Positions 51,122-63,906 of a DNA stretch of 64,000 nt are shown here, piece after piece. The stretch is taken from the NCBI RefSeq assembly GCF_020080045.1, contig NZ_CP083451.1, positions 2,839,001-2,903,000 of the forward strand, given 5' to 3'. The stretch comes from Comamonas odontotermitis. Its GTDB lineage: Bacteria > Pseudomonadota > Gammaproteobacteria > Burkholderiales > Burkholderiaceae_C. The position numbers and the translations under genes were made by a program. The notes under the pieces were generated by a model that worked only from the letters and a program-made list of their open reading frames with translations, was not told where the DNA came from and did not search any database. Within the stretch, counting starts at the first letter, position 1, and each line of letters opens with the position of its first letter.

Positions 51122-52777
51122 TCAACCGCGAAAACCGTTCGTGATCGGGTAGCGCCAGTCGCGGCCAAAGCCCCGTGCCGACAGGCGTGGCCCCACGGCA
51201 GCCTGGCGGCGCTTGTATTCGTTGACGCGGATGAGCCGCACCACGCGCTCCACATCGGCACGCGCGTAGCCAGCGGCCACGATGCTGTCGATATCGGCGT
51301 CCTGCTCCATGTAACGCACGATGATCGCATCGAGCACCTCATAAGGTGGCAGGCTGTCCTGGTCCTTCTGATCGGGACGCAGCTCGGCGCTGGGCGGGCG
51401 GGTGATGATGCGCTCAGGAATCGGCTCGCGCCCCGTGCCGAAGGGATCGTTCGCATTGCGCCAGCGTGCCAGCTCGAACACGCGGGTCTTGAGCACATCG
51501 CGGATCACGGCAAAGCCGCCTGCCATGTCGCCATACAGGGTGCAGTAGCCAGTGGCCATTTCGCTCTTGTTGCCGGTGGTCAGAACGATGGAGCCGAACT
51601 TGTTGGACAGCGCCATCAGCAAGGTGCCGCGAATGCGCGCCTGCAGGTTTTCCTCGGTCGTGTCCTCGGGGCGACCCGCAAAATCCTGCGCCAGCGCCGC
51701 CTTGAAGCTCTCGAACATCGGCGCGATCGAAATCTCTTCGTACTGCACGCCCAGCCGCCTGGCCATGTCGCACGCATCAATCCAGCTGATGTCAGCGGTA
51801 TAGGGAGAAGGCATCATCACCGTGCGCACCTTGTCCGCGCCGATGGCATCCACCGCAATGGCCAGCACCAGCGCCGAATCAATGCCGCCGGACAGGCCCA
51901 ACACCGCACCGGGGAAGCCGCTCTTGCCCAGGTAATCACGCACCGCCAGCACCAGTGCATGCCACAACTGCTGGTTGGTATCGCCCTGCGGAGCGATTTC
52001 ACCAGACAATTTGATAGCAGGCCCCGAAGTATCGACAGTGGTGAGCAGCAGTTTTTCGTCAAAACCCGGCGCGCGTGCCGCCACGCTGCCATCGGCATTC
52101 ATCGCAAACGAATGGCCGTCAAACACCAGTTCGTCCTGCCCGCCAATCAGGTGCGTGTACACCAGCGGCAAACCGGTTTCGCGCACACGCTCGGCCACCA
52201 CCTGCTCGCGCTGGCCTACCTTGTCCATCTGGAAGGGCGATGCATTGATGACCACCAGTACCTGCGCGCCTGCTGCCCGGGCAGCGCGTGCGGGCTGGCT
52301 GGCCCAGGCGTCTTCGCAGATCAGGAGACCCACCTGGGTGCCCGCCACGTCGAACACGCAGGTCTGCGCGCCTTCGACAAAATAGCGCGTCTCGTCGAAC
52401 TCGCGGTAATTGGGCAACAGCTGCTTGCGGTAGCTGGCCAGCAACTGACCGCCGCGCACCACGCTGGCGACGTTGTAGCAGCGGCCATGCGGCGCATGCA
52501 GGGCGGCCTTGGGGTGGCCCACGACGATCGTCAGCTCCGGCCACTGGCTGGAGGCATCCACCACCGTCTGCAGCGCCACTTCACAGGCAGCCAGGAACGA
52601 GGGGCGTTGGAACAGGTCTTCGGCCGCATAACCGCAAATGGCCAGCTCGGGTGTCAGCAACAGCTGCGCACCCTGGGCCACGGCCTCGGCTGCCGCGTCA
52701 ATGATCTTGCGGGCGTTGCCCTGCATATCGCCCACAACGAAATTGAGCTGGGCGCTGGCGATGGAAAAGTTGGACAT
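51122..52777 (-). CDS. nadE: Glutamine-dependent NAD+ synthetase
   Basis: 551 residues: an N-terminal nitrilase-type glutaminase (about 1-260) with Glu in TPELAICG, Lys in YRKQLLPNYREFDE and nucleophile Cys in GLLICEDAW, and a C-terminal synthetase (about 270-540) with the P-loop LGLSGGIDSALVLAIAVDA and LLTTGNKSEMATGY-like signature (VLTTGNKSEMATGYCTLYGDMAGGFAVI). It makes NAD+ from deamido-NAD+, ATP and glutamine. A short DTSGPAIKLSGEIAP linker between the domains is encoded by sequence mildly like the dispersed repeat (cctgctatcaaattg). Confidence 0.97.
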   Translation of the reverse strand: MSNFSIASAQLNFVVGDMQGNARKIIDAAAEAVAQGAQLLLTPELAICGYAAEDLFQRPSFLAACEVALQTVVDASSQWPELTIVVGHPKAALHAPHGRCYNVASVVRGGQLLASYRKQLLPNYREFDETRYFVEGAQTCVFDVAGTQVGLLICEDAWASQPARAARAAGAQVLVVINASPFQMDKVGQREQVVAERVRETGLPLVYTHLIGGQDELVFDGHSFAMNADGSVAARAPGFDEKLLLTTVDTSGPAIKLSGEIAPQGDTNQQLWHALVLAVRDYLGKSGFPGAVLGLSGGIDSALVLAIAVDAIGADKVRTVMMPSPYTADISWIDACDMARRLGVQYEEISIAPMFESFKAALAQDFAGRPEDTTEENLQARIRGTLLMALSNKFGSIVLTTGNKSEMATGYCTLYGDMAGGFAVIRDVLKTRVFELARWRNANDPFGTGREPIPERIITRPPSAELRPDQKDQDSLPPYEVLDAIIVRYMEQDADIDSIVAAGYARADVERVVRLIRVNEYKRRQAAVGPRLSARGFGRDWRYPITNGFRG

Positions 52778-53012
52778 GGTGCTTTATGAACCTGGTGCAG
52801 CGAATAACGTGCCTGCCTGTCTCCGCGCCGCCGCATTCGCGTTGCGGCGCGATGAGAGCATTGATATGTTCTATGAGTCTAGCGCGAAAACCAGTCGCAA
52901 CCTGGCTCGTTGGCTGCAGTCAGGCAAATCAGCCAAGGCAGGCCTGTCAGGCAGGTGCGCCCCGAAATGGGTTTACCCAGGCAAAATCACAGCCTTCCCC
53001 GGCAAAACCCTG

Positions 53013-54080
53013 ATGACAATGAACTTTGGCAGCGACAACCAGGCCGGCGTCTCCCCGGCCATCCTGCAGACCCTGGTGCAGGCCGCGAGCGGCATCCAGT
53101 CCGCCTATGGCAACGACGACTGGTGCGCGCGCGCCGAGCAGATGCTGTGTGAGGCCTTCGACACACCACTGAAAGCCTTTTTCGTCGCCACCGGCACCGC
53201 CGCCAACTGCCTGGCGCTCTCTACCATCGCCCAGCCCTGGAACGCGGTGGTCTGCCACGACATGGCCCATATCGCGGTAGATGAGAACAGTGCGCCCGAA
53301 TGGTTTACCGGCGGCGCCCGCCTCCTGCCGCTCGCCACCGGCAGCGGCAAGGTTCTGGCTGACGATCTGGACCGCTTTCTGACCAGCTACCCGGCCAGCC
53401 CGCCGCACAACATGCTGCCCAGCGCAGTGAGCATTTCGCAGGTGTCGGAAAACGGCTTGGTCTACCGGCCGCACGAGGTGGCCGCCCTTGCCGCCAGCGC
53501 CCACACCAAGGGCCTGCGCCTGCACATGGACGGTGCACGCCTGGCCAATGCGGTGGCCGCCCTGGGCTGTCACCCGGCGGACATCACCTGCAAGGCAGGG
53601 GTGGATGTGCTCAGCCTGGGGGCCTCGAAAAATGGCGCGCTGATGGCCGAAGCCGTGGTGTTTTTTGACGACGCGCTGGCCGAGCATTTCCGCATCCGCC
53701 AGAAACGCGCCGGGCAACTGGTGTCCAAAAGCCGGCTGATCGGAGCGCAATACTGCGCCTGGCTGCAGGACGGCCATTGGCTGCAGTTGGCCCGCCAGGC
53801 CAATGCCTCTGCGCGCAGCCTGGCCGATGCCCTGATGGCAACCCAGGCGGCGCGCCTGGCCTGGCCCGCCGAGGCCAACGAGGTGTTTGCCATTCTGCCG
53901 CGCGCGCTGCATGCACAACTGGTCTCCCACGGCGTGCGCTGCGCCGACTGGTACGACACCAGCGTTCCGCCCGGCACGGCCCTGGCGACCGACGAGATGG
54001 TGGTGCGCTTTGTTGCATCGTGGTCGTCCACCAGCGACGAGGTACAGGCGCTGGCAGACCTGGTGCGGCGCCTCGCCTGA
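53013..54080 (+). CDS. Low-specificity L-threonine aldolase family enzyme
   Basis: 355 residues from ATG 53013, where the conserved NFGSDNQAGVSPAIL begins; ATG 53019 is also possible. PLP fold type I beta-eliminating lyase family. The cofactor Lys206 is in LSLGASKNGAL; HMDGARLANAVAALG carries the PLP-binding Asp and Arg. Family members cleave threonine/allothreonine to glycine and acetaldehyde or act on related beta-hydroxy amino acids. It is divergent from nadE and precedes a FemAB/GNAT-like gene by 46 bases, probably in one operon. Confidence 0.9.
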   Translation: MTMNFGSDNQAGVSPAILQTLVQAASGIQSAYGNDDWCARAEQMLCEAFDTPLKAFFVATGTAANCLALSTIAQPWNAVVCHDMAHIAVDENSAPEWFTGGARLLPLATGSGKVLADDLDRFLTSYPASPPHNMLPSAVSISQVSENGLVYRPHEVAALAASAHTKGLRLHMDGARLANAVAALGCHPADITCKAGVDVLSLGASKNGALMAEAVVFFDDALAEHFRIRQKRAGQLVSKSRLIGAQYCAWLQDGHWLQLARQANASARSLADALMATQAARLAWPAEANEVFAILPRALHAQLVSHGVRCADWYDTSVPPGTALATDEMVVRFVASWSSTSDEVQALADLVRRLA

Positions 54081-54126
54081 TTTCCGCACCCCGGCGCAGG
54101 CACAGCACAGCCGCCACAATCGGGCC

Positions 54127-55356
54127 ATGACCCTTTCTTCGCCCGCTTCCCTGCAACTGAAAGTGCTGCACCAGATGGCCGATGTGGATGCCGCCGCCTG
54201 GGATGGCCTGCTGGCCCTGCAGGCCCGGCCCACCCCCTTCATGCGCCACGCCTATCTGCAGGCGCTGGAGGACAGCGGCAGCGCCACGACGGAAACAGGC
54301 TGGCAGCCCTGCCACATCACTCTGTGGGAAGGTGACGCCCTCGTAGCCGCCTGCCCGCTGTACGCCAAAACCCACTCCTACGGCGAGTACGTGTTTGACT
54401 TCGCCTGGGCGCGGGCCTATGCCGACCACGGCCTGCACTACTACCCCAAGGCCGTGGCTGCGGTGCCCTTCACCCCGGTACCCGGCAGCCGCTTGCTGGT
54501 GGTACGCCCTGCGCTGCGTGCCACGTTGCTGCACGCGGCGACTGCCTGGTGCCGCGAGCAAGGCCTGTCTTCCCTGCACCTGCTGTTTGCCGATGCCGCC
54601 GATCTGCAGGCCGCGCAGCAGGCAGGCCTGATGCAGCGCGAGACCGTGCAGTTCCACTGGCACAACCGCCATGCACGCAACGCGCAAAATGACGGCGCTG
54701 CGCCCTATGCCGATTTCGACGACTTTCTGGCGGAGCTGCAGCAGGAAAAGCGCAAGAAAATCCGCCAGGAGCGGCGCAAGGTGCGCGACGCCGGCGTAAC
54801 GTTCCGCCACGCAACGGGCCGCCAGATCACTGCCGCCGACTGGGCATTCTTCTACGAATGCTATGAGCGAACCTACTTGGAACACGGCAACGCGCCCTAC
54901 CTGACCCCCGCCTTCTTTGAAGCGATGCGCAATGCCATGCCCGAGCATTGGCTGCTGTTCGTCGCCGAACGCGACAACCGGGCCATCGCCTGCAGCCTGG
55001 TCGCCATCAGCGGGCTGCAAGGCTGCACCAGCGGGCCGCTGGAGCCTACCGCCTATGGCCGCTACTGGGGAGCCATCGAGCGCGTGGACAACCTGCATTT
55101 CGAGGCCTGCTACTACCAGCCGCTCGAATGGTGCATTGCCAATGGCTATCTTCACTTTGAAGGCGGCGCCCAGGGCGAGCACAAGATGGCACGCGCGCTG
55201 TTGCCACTCTCAACGCCCAGCGCGCACTGGGTGGCTGAGCCGCAGTTTGCCCGCGCCATTGCCCATTACCTGCAGCAGGAATCCGCCCACCTGCAGGCCT
55301 ACCAGCAAGTGCTGCAGAGCCACAGCCCGCTCAAGTGCAATTCGCCACCCGCGTGA
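54127..55356 (+). CDS. DUF482 (PF04339) FemAB/GNAT-like acyltransferase
   Basis: 409 residues from ATG 54127. Sequence landmarks of the family: PTPFMRHAYLQALEDSGSA (about 35-53), YGEYVFDFAWARAYADHGLHYYPKAVAAVPFTPVPGSRLL (about 88-127), LQQEKRKKIRQERRKV (about 205-220, basic), and YYQPLEWCIANGYLHFEGGAQGEHKMARALLP (about 337-370). Members look like peptidoglycan-bridge (FemAB/MprF-type) aminoacyltransferases, but no substrate has been shown that I know of. Cytosolic, no signal peptide. Follows the aldolase-like gene closely. Confidence 0.88.
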   Translation: MTLSSPASLQLKVLHQMADVDAAAWDGLLALQARPTPFMRHAYLQALEDSGSATTETGWQPCHITLWEGDALVAACPLYAKTHSYGEYVFDFAWARAYADHGLHYYPKAVAAVPFTPVPGSRLLVVRPALRATLLHAATAWCREQGLSSLHLLFADAADLQAAQQAGLMQRETVQFHWHNRHARNAQNDGAAPYADFDDFLAELQQEKRKKIRQERRKVRDAGVTFRHATGRQITAADWAFFYECYERTYLEHGNAPYLTPAFFEAMRNAMPEHWLLFVAERDNRAIACSLVAISGLQGCTSGPLEPTAYGRYWGAIERVDNLHFEACYYQPLEWCIANGYLHFEGGAQGEHKMARALLPLSTPSAHWVAEPQFARAIAHYLQQESAHLQAYQQVLQSHSPLKCNSPPA

Positions 55357-55498
55357 AAGGCTCCGCGCCCGCCCCATTTGTAATTAGTTTTAACGATGTC
55401 GGCCATCCCGCACAGCCATGTGTTGGCATGGCTGACATGGCCTGCGCCCCCGCCAACCCACAATGCAATCCATCCCCAACGCATCTGAAGGAGTTTGC

Positions 55499-55696
55499 AT
55501 GAACAAGGATCAAGTGGTCGGCAAGATCAAGGATTTGGCGGGCGAAGCACAGGCTGGCATTGGCAAGGCCATCAACAGCCCAGAGCAGATTGCCAAAGGC
55601 AAGGCACTGGAGACCGAAGGTGAACTGCAGAAGGCCGCAGGCGATGTGAAGCAGGCCGCCAAGGATGCCGTCAAGGAAGTGAAAAAGAACCTCTGA
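55499..55696 (+). CDS. CsbD-family stress protein
   Basis: 65 residues with a strong AAGGAG site five bases before ATG 55499. The CsbD pattern is clear: NKDQVVGKIKDLAGEAQAGIGKAI, then two heptad-like stretches rich in Lys, Ala and Glu. These small hydrophilic proteins rise under general stress; their molecular role is unknown. Stands alone between two unlinked genes. Confidence 0.93.
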   Translation: MNKDQVVGKIKDLAGEAQAGIGKAINSPEQIAKGKALETEGELQKAAGDVKQAAKDAVKEVKKNL

Positions 55697-55926
55697 TAGT
55701 CAGCCTCCTCGCTTGTAACAGCCAAGCAAACGATAGTCACCAACTTAAACAAATTTGGCTGCACTGCCCTGCCGATTTCGGGCATCATGCCTTCATCGGT
55801 TTTCACAGAACCCCTCCTTGGCCAGCCTCAGTGCTGGCATTTTTTTGCCCGCATCTGTGGTGCCACCGAGCCTCGGGCAGGCATGCCATACAGCAGCGCT
55901 TGCATACCCTGGCGCTGGCAGGGCGC
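55697..55926. other. Intergenic region between CsbD gene and icd terminator
   Basis: No gene or RNA recognised. The 3' end of csbD is followed by an AT-containing patch (near 55736-55756) and a gccagcctcagtgctggc hairpin near 55819-55836 without a T run except tttttt at 55838, which could terminate the csbD transcript. Confidence 0.4.
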
Positions 55927-55959
55927 AAAAAAAAGACGCCCGCTGCGTGTGCGGGCGCC
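55927..55959 (-). terminator. Terminator of icd
   Basis: On the minus strand GGCGCCCGC-acacgca-GCGGGCGTC is followed by eight T. It lies about 60 bases after the icd stop. Confidence 0.88.
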
Positions 55960-56018
55960 TTTGGTTCTTCAAGCTGGCTCACAGGGGCACATGGCGAAGG
56001 CGCTCGCTACCCCATCCC

Positions 56019-57275
56019 TCACATATTGGCAATCATCTCATCGCCAAAGCGCGAGGTGCTCACCTGCGTGGCGCCATCCATCAGGCGCGCGAAGTCATAG
56101 GTCACGCGCTTGGACTCGATGGTGGCCTCCATCGAGCGGATGATGAGATCGGCAGCTTCGGTCCAGCCGATGTGGCGCAGCATCATCTCGGCCGACAGAA
56201 TCATCGAACCGGGGTTCACATAGTCCTTGCCCGCATACTTGGGCGCCGTGCCGTGGGTCGCTTCGAACACGGCGACGCTGTCCGACATATTGGCGCCCGG
56301 CGCAATGCCGATGCCGCCAACCTGCGCCGCCACTGCGTCCGAGATGTAGTCGCCATTCAGATTCAAGGTGGCGATCACCGAGTAATCGGCCGGGCGCAGC
56401 AGCACCTGCTGCAGGAAGGCATCGGCAATCACGTCCTTGACGATGATCTCCTTGCCGTTTTTGGGGTTCTTCAGCCGCAGCCAGGGGCCGCCGTCGATGG
56501 GCTCGGCACCGAACTCCTTCTGCGCCAGTGCATAGCCCCAGTCGCGGAAGGCCCCTTCAGTGAATTTCATGATGTTGCCCTTGTGCACCAGGGTGACGCT
56601 GGGCTTGTCATGGTCGATGGCGTACTGGATGGCCTTGCGCACCAGGCGCTCGCTGCCTTCGCGCGAGACGGGTTTGATGCCGATGCCCGAGGTCTCGGGA
56701 AAACGGATCTTCTGGCTACCCACCTCCTTGCGCAGGAACTCGATCAGCTTGACGGCCACGTCCGAGCCTGCGGCAAACTCGATGCCAGCGTAGATATCCT
56801 CCGAGTTCTCGCGGAAGATGACCATGTCGGTCTTCTCGGGCTCGCGCACCGGCGACGGCACGCCCGCAAAATAGCGCACCGGGCGCAGGCAGACGTAGAG
56901 GTCCAGCGTCTGGCGCAAGGTGACATTGAGCGAGCGGATGCCGCCGCCCACCGGCGTGTTCAGCGGGCCCTTGATGGCAACGAGGTACTGGCCGATGGCG
57001 TCCAGCGTCTCCTGCGGCATCCATTGGTCTGCACCGTACACCTGCGTCGCCTTCTCGCCTGCGAACACCTCCATCCATGCAATGCGGCGGGCTTCGCCAT
57101 AGGTCTTGGCCACTGCAGCGTCGACCACCTTGCGCATCACCGGGGTGACATCACGGCCCACGCCGTCGCCTTCGATGAACGGAATGATGGGCTGCGGCGG
57201 CACCTGCAGCGCATGGCCCTCGCGCGCAGTGATGGGCTGGCCGCCGTCAGGCAGGCGGATGTGTTGGTAAGACAT
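56019..57275 (-). CDS. icd: NADP-dependent isocitrate dehydrogenase, homodimeric
   Basis: 418 residues from ATG 57275 (GAGAGG seven bases upstream). Standard enteric-type [18 protein letters not shown], the phosphorylatable Ser region [34 protein letters not shown], the catalytic Tyr in [14 protein letters not shown], Lys in [17 protein letters not shown], Asp pairs in [16 protein letters not shown], and the cofactor loop [16 protein letters not shown] that favours NADP. It makes 2-ketoglutarate in the TCA cycle. A second, unrelated monomeric IDH is encoded 0.9 kb away. Confidence 0.97.
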   Translation of the reverse strand: MSYQHIRLPDGGQPITAREGHALQVPPQPIIPFIEGDGVGRDVTPVMRKVVDAAVAKTYGEARRIAWMEVFAGEKATQVYGADQWMPQETLDAIGQYLVAIKGPLNTPVGGGIRSLNVTLRQTLDLYVCLRPVRYFAGVPSPVREPEKTDMVIFRENSEDIYAGIEFAAGSDVAVKLIEFLRKEVGSQKIRFPETSGIGIKPVSREGSERLVRKAIQYAIDHDKPSVTLVHKGNIMKFTEGAFRDWGYALAQKEFGAEPIDGGPWLRLKNPKNGKEIIVKDVIADAFLQQVLLRPADYSVIATLNLNGDYISDAVAAQVGGIGIAPGANMSDSVAVFEATHGTAPKYAGKDYVNPGSMILSAEMMLRHIGWTEAADLIIRSMEATIESKRVTYDFARLMDGATQVSTSRFGDEMIANM

Positions 57276-57488
57276 GGAACCTCTCTCCAGAATCATCAGG
57301 AACCGTGAAGCGCTGCATGCCATGGCGCACATGCAGCGGCGTTGCTGCGATGGATTCTATCGACAATGGCCACCTCTGCTGTCGCGCACATCGGGCCTGC
57401 GCATCTCGTTCAACGATGCAGCCAGATCGTGTATAAAACCCCCACGGCGCCTTGCGCTGCCCGTTTTTTGAGAAGGCCCTGTTTCCCT

Positions 57489-57965
57489 ATGTCCTGCCTG
57501 AATTTTCTTGCCCGCACCTCCACCGTCGCCCTGGCCCTGGGTCTGTCGGCACTCAGCTTTTCCGCCACGGCCCAGACGGCTGGCGAGCCGCAGATGAATC
57601 TGCAGCGTACCGAGTTGTCGGCCGGCATGCACCGCATCCATGCCCAGGTAGCCCAGACCCCTCGCCAGCGCGAAGTGGGCTTGATGCATCGCAAGGAAAT
57701 GCCTGCCGCCGAAGGCATGTTGTTCGTGTTCGAACAGCCCGCCATGCAGTGCTTCTGGATGAAGAACACCTTGCTGCCACTGACCGCCGCCTTTGTGGCC
57801 GACGACGGCACCATCGTCAACCTCGCCGACATGCAGCCCATGACCGAAGACTCGCACTGCTCGCGCAAGCCGGTGCGTTACGTGCTGGAGATGAACCAGG
57901 GCTGGTTCAAGCAGAAAGGCATTGCCGAAGGCGCGCAACTGCGGGGCAAGCCGTTCAGCCAGTAA
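57489..57965 (+). CDS. DUF192 exported protein
   Basis: 158 residues from ATG 57489. A signal peptide (about 1-29, ending SATAQTAG) leads into the DUF192 core: RIHAQVAQTPRQREVGLMHRKEMPAAEGMLFVFEQPAMQCFWMKNTLLPLTAAFVADDGTIVNLADMQPMT. Predicted periplasmic. The family is of unknown function. Divergent from icd and convergent with the monomeric icd. The two Cys (FWMKN side and SHCSRK) may pair. Confidence 0.92.
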   Translation: MSCLNFLARTSTVALALGLSALSFSATAQTAGEPQMNLQRTELSAGMHRIHAQVAQTPRQREVGLMHRKEMPAAEGMLFVFEQPAMQCFWMKNTLLPLTAAFVADDGTIVNLADMQPMTEDSHCSRKPVRYVLEMNQGWFKQKGIAEGAQLRGKPFSQ

Positions 57966-58025
57966 GGGCTCGGGCGCTGCAAGTTTGGCGGGCGCCAGCC
58001 TCCGCATACCCATAGATGAAATACC

Positions 58026-58080
58026 TGTAGCGCCTGATGGTAGAGCGTCAATCGCTATAGAAAATATAGCGAAAAGAAAC
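58026..58080. repeat. 3'-end dispersed repeat after the DUF192 gene
   Basis: ctgtagcgcctgatggtagagcgtcaat followed by a perfect hairpin cgctata-gaaaa-tatagcg (near 58052-58070). It shares the atagc/gctat arms and gcgcc box of the other copies. Confidence 0.45.
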
Positions 58081-58109
58081 ACTTTACCCACTTCAATGGC
58101 TGAGTGCAT

Positions 58110-58143
58110 AAAAAAACCGCAGTCCGAAAACTGCGGTTTTTTT
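58110..58143. terminator. Bidirectional terminator between DUF192 gene and monomeric icd
   Basis: aaaaaaaccgcag / ctgcggttttttt stem with a tccgaaaa loop; T runs on both strands. Confidence 0.93.
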
Positions 58144-58199
58144 ATGGAGGCCCCTGCCTTGTGCAGGACACGGGGCTTGTCAGACCTTATTCACAGGTC

Positions 58200-60431
<2,232 letters not shown>

Positions 60432-60770
60432 CTGGTCTTTCAAGTGGCAAAAGTTCAGGGGAGCGTTGCTGCTGAAGGCAGTGGTCTCGTCTGCCTCTAT
60501 ATACGTAAACGCCCGCGTGAAGCCATCTTATGACGCGCACCGCAACCAGCTCTGGGTAATCCCATAAATGGCGCAATGCAATATCACAATACGGAATTCA
60601 ACAGGAAAGGATTGTCGCTGGTTTTTAAGTCTTATACAAGAGTTGACCCAGCGAATTGATCGCCCAAGGCGTCCGCATGTGCACACCCCTGTGCTGTCAC
60701 AAACCACGCCGCCTTCATAATGCACGCTGCCTGCTGCACATTTGTGAATCCCCACAACGACACACCCACC
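60432..60770. other. Divergent promoter region between monomeric icd and arfB
   Basis: 339 bases without a gene. The centre (60560-60660) is AT-richer and should hold both promoters. A tcttatacaag box near 60631 is a plausible -10 for arfB but has no clear -35 partner. Confidence 0.4.
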
Positions 60771-61187
60771 ATGACCAACCCACGCCCCGCTGCACTTGAG
60801 CTGCTCGAGTCCGATGTGCAGTGGACCGCCGTGCGTGCTCAGGGGCCAGGGGGACAGAACGTCAACAAGGTGAGCAGCGCCGTGCACCTGCGCTTTGACA
60901 TCCGGGCATCGCGCCTGCCCGAGGATGTGCAACAACGCCTGCTGGCCTTGAGCGATAGCCGCATCACGACCGAAGGCGTGATCGTCATCAAGGCCCAGCA
61001 GTACCGCACGCAGGAACACAACCTGTGGGATGCCCTGCAGCGCCTCAACGCCCTGGTCGCGCAGGCTGCTGCCGTGCCCCGCAAGCGCCGCGCCACCAAG
61101 CCCACATGGGGGTCTCAGCAGCGCCGCCTGCAGGGCAAAAGCCTGCGCGCCAATGTGAAGGCGCTGCGCGGCAAGGTGGTGGACTAG
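60771..61187 (+). CDS. arfB: Alternative ribosome-rescue factor (peptidyl-tRNA hydrolase)
   Basis: 138 residues from ATG 60771. The GGQ motif (RAQGPGGQNVNKVSSAVHLRFD, about 22-43) is followed by a short release-factor domain and a basic C-terminal tail (KRRATKPTWGSQQRRLQGKSLRANVKALRGKVVD) that enters the mRNA channel, the ArfB/YaeJ pattern. It frees ribosomes stalled on mRNAs lacking a stop codon. RF1/RF2 are excluded by the small size and missing codon-recognition domain. Confidence 0.95.
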   Translation: MTNPRPAALELLESDVQWTAVRAQGPGGQNVNKVSSAVHLRFDIRASRLPEDVQQRLLALSDSRITTEGVIVIKAQQYRTQEHNLWDALQRLNALVAQAAAVPRKRRATKPTWGSQQRRLQGKSLRANVKALRGKVVD

Positions 61188-61208
61188 AACGTAGAACGCA
61201 CCCGAAGC

Positions 61209-62225
<1,017 letters not shown>

Positions 62226-62321
62226 TTCAGATCCTTTCAATGAAACGGACCCAGTGTGCGACAGCAGACTGTATTTGATAATCCATATAATATTTAATGA
62301 ATCATTGAGCAAAATTCATAA

Positions 62322-63230
62322 ATGAAAAATCTCTCGGAGACCGGCGAAGCCAGCCTCGACGCCCTTGCCGCCTTCGTGCGGGTGGCCCAGCTGTGCAGCT
62401 TCAGCAAGGCGGCCCGCCAGTTGGGGGTGACGCCATCGGCCCTCAGCCACAGCCTTCGGCAGGTCGAAGAAGTGCTGGGCACGCGCCTGCTCAACCGAAC
62501 GACGCGCAGCGTGACGCCAACCGATGCGGGGCAACTGCTGCTGCAGCGGCTCTCCCCCGCGCTGCAGGACATCCAGGGAGCGCTGCGCGAGGTGCGCGAG
62601 CTGGGGGGCACGCCATCGGGTACGCTGCGGCTCAATGTTCCCAGGCAGGCGGCCCGTCTGGTGCTGGCGCCGCTGCTGGCGGCGTTCCACGCGCGCTGCC
62701 CCAAGGTGCTGCTTGAGATCGTCACGGACGACCGCATGGTGGATATCGTGCGGGACGGGTTTGATGCCGGCATCCGCTTCGGCGGGCGTGTGGCAGCAGA
62801 CATGGTGGCACTGCCGCTGCGGCCTGCACCCCGCTTTCTGGTGGTGGCCACGCCCGCTTACCTTGATCTCCATGGTCGCCCCAAGCACCCACGCGACCTG
62901 GCGGCACATGCCTGCATCAACCGCCGCTTTCCCGGCAGCGCCCCCTACGCATGGGAGTTCGCCAAAAAAGGACAGTCCATGGAAGTCCCCGTGAACGGCC
63001 CCTTGACGCTGGACGACGACCAACTGGTTCTGCAGGCCGCACTGGACGGCATGGGTCTGGCCTATGTCTATGACGGCATGGTGGGCGAAGCACTGTCGTC
63101 GGGCCGGCTGGAATGCGTCCTGCAGGACTGGTGTCCGCAGACCGAGGGGTTTTACCTCTACTATTCAAGCCGCCGCCATGTGCCCGCTGCACTGCGCGAG
63201 CTGATACGCCTGCTGCAGGCATCGTCCTGA
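62322..63230 (+). CDS. LysR-family regulator
   Basis: 302 residues. DNA-binding part: LDALAAFVRVAQLCSFSKAARQLGVTPSALSHSLRQVEEVLGTRLLNRTTRSVTPTDAG (about 9-68). The effector domain is of the DhlR/CrgA-like clade (RDGFDAGIRFGGRVAADMVALPL; FLVVATPAYLDLHGRPKHPRDLAAHACINRRF). Regulators of this clade often control a divergent oxidoreductase, here the aldo/keto reductase. Stop lies 24 bases before the sodB terminator. Confidence 0.94.
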   Translation: MKNLSETGEASLDALAAFVRVAQLCSFSKAARQLGVTPSALSHSLRQVEEVLGTRLLNRTTRSVTPTDAGQLLLQRLSPALQDIQGALREVRELGGTPSGTLRLNVPRQAARLVLAPLLAAFHARCPKVLLEIVTDDRMVDIVRDGFDAGIRFGGRVAADMVALPLRPAPRFLVVATPAYLDLHGRPKHPRDLAAHACINRRFPGSAPYAWEFAKKGQSMEVPVNGPLTLDDDQLVLQAALDGMGLAYVYDGMVGEALSSGRLECVLQDWCPQTEGFYLYYSSRRHVPAALRELIRLLQASS

Positions 63231-63254
63231 AGCGCCTGCCCGTCATTGAAAGGG

Positions 63255-63286
63255 GCAAAAAGAAAACGCCTCCTTGCGGAGGCGTT
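63255..63286 (-). terminator. Terminator of sodB (shared 3' end with LysR gene)
   Basis: aacgcctcc / ggaggcgtt stem with a ttgc loop; on the minus strand followed by TTTTCTTTTTGCC. Confidence 0.87.
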
Positions 63287-63324
63287 CGTGCTTGCCGGAA
63301 AGCAAGCCGCTGTGCGCCGGACGA

Positions 63325-63906
63325 TCAGGCGAAATTGGCTTCGGCAAACTTCCAGTTCACCAGGCTTGCCAGGAAGGTCTCGACAAACTTGGGACGCAGG
63401 TTGCGGTAGTCGATGTAGTAGGCGTGTTCCCACACGTCCACCGTCAGCAGGGCCTTGTCGGCGGTGGTCAGCGGCGTGCCTGCGGCACCGGTGTTGACGA
63501 TGTCGACCGAACCGTCAGCCTTCTTCACCAGCCAGGTCCAGCCCGAGCCGAAATTGCCCACGGCCGATGCCTGGAAGGCCTTCTTGAATTCGTCGAAGCT
63601 GCCCCACTTCTTGTTGATGGCATCTGCCAGCGCGCCGCTTGGAGCACCGCCGCCATTGGGGGCCATGCAGTTCCAGAAAAAGGTATGGTTCCAGATCTGG
63701 GCTGCGTTGTTGTAGATACCGCCGGAAGACTTCTTGACCACGTCTTCCAGTTCCATGTTTTCGAACTCGGTGCCCTTTTGCAGGTTGTTCAGGTTCACCA
63801 CATAAGCGTTGTGGTGCTTGCCATAGTGGTACTCCATGGTTTCCTTGCTGTAGGCAGGGGCCAGGGCGTCAAGCGCGTAAGGCAGGGGTGGCAGAGTGCG
63901 TTCCAT
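63325..63906 (-). CDS. sodB: Iron superoxide dismutase
   Basis: 193 residues from ATG 63906 (GAGGAAACGACG upstream). Fe/Mn SOD fold with the Fe-type signatures: metal ligands His in [11 protein letters not shown], His in [11 protein letters not shown], and Asp/His in [14 protein letters not shown]. The Gln that marks Fe forms ([11 protein letters not shown], second-shell) is present, so iron is the likely metal. Cytosolic removal of superoxide. The gene upstream lies beyond the window edge. Confidence 0.95.
   Translation of the reverse strand: MERTLPPLPYALDALAPAYSKETMEYHYGKHHNAYVVNLNNLQKGTEFENMELEDVVKKSSGGIYNNAAQIWNHTFFWNCMAPNGGGAPSGALADAINKKWGSFDEFKKAFQASAVGNFGSGWTWLVKKADGSVDIVNTGAAGTPLTTADKALLTVDVWEHAYYIDYRNLRPKFVETFLASLVNWKFAEANFA

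Noticed and set aside
52005..52030. Repeat core (cctgctatcaaattg) inside nadE as another captured repeat
   Set aside because: The match is short and the linker residues could be ordinary; too weak to list as a repeat copy.
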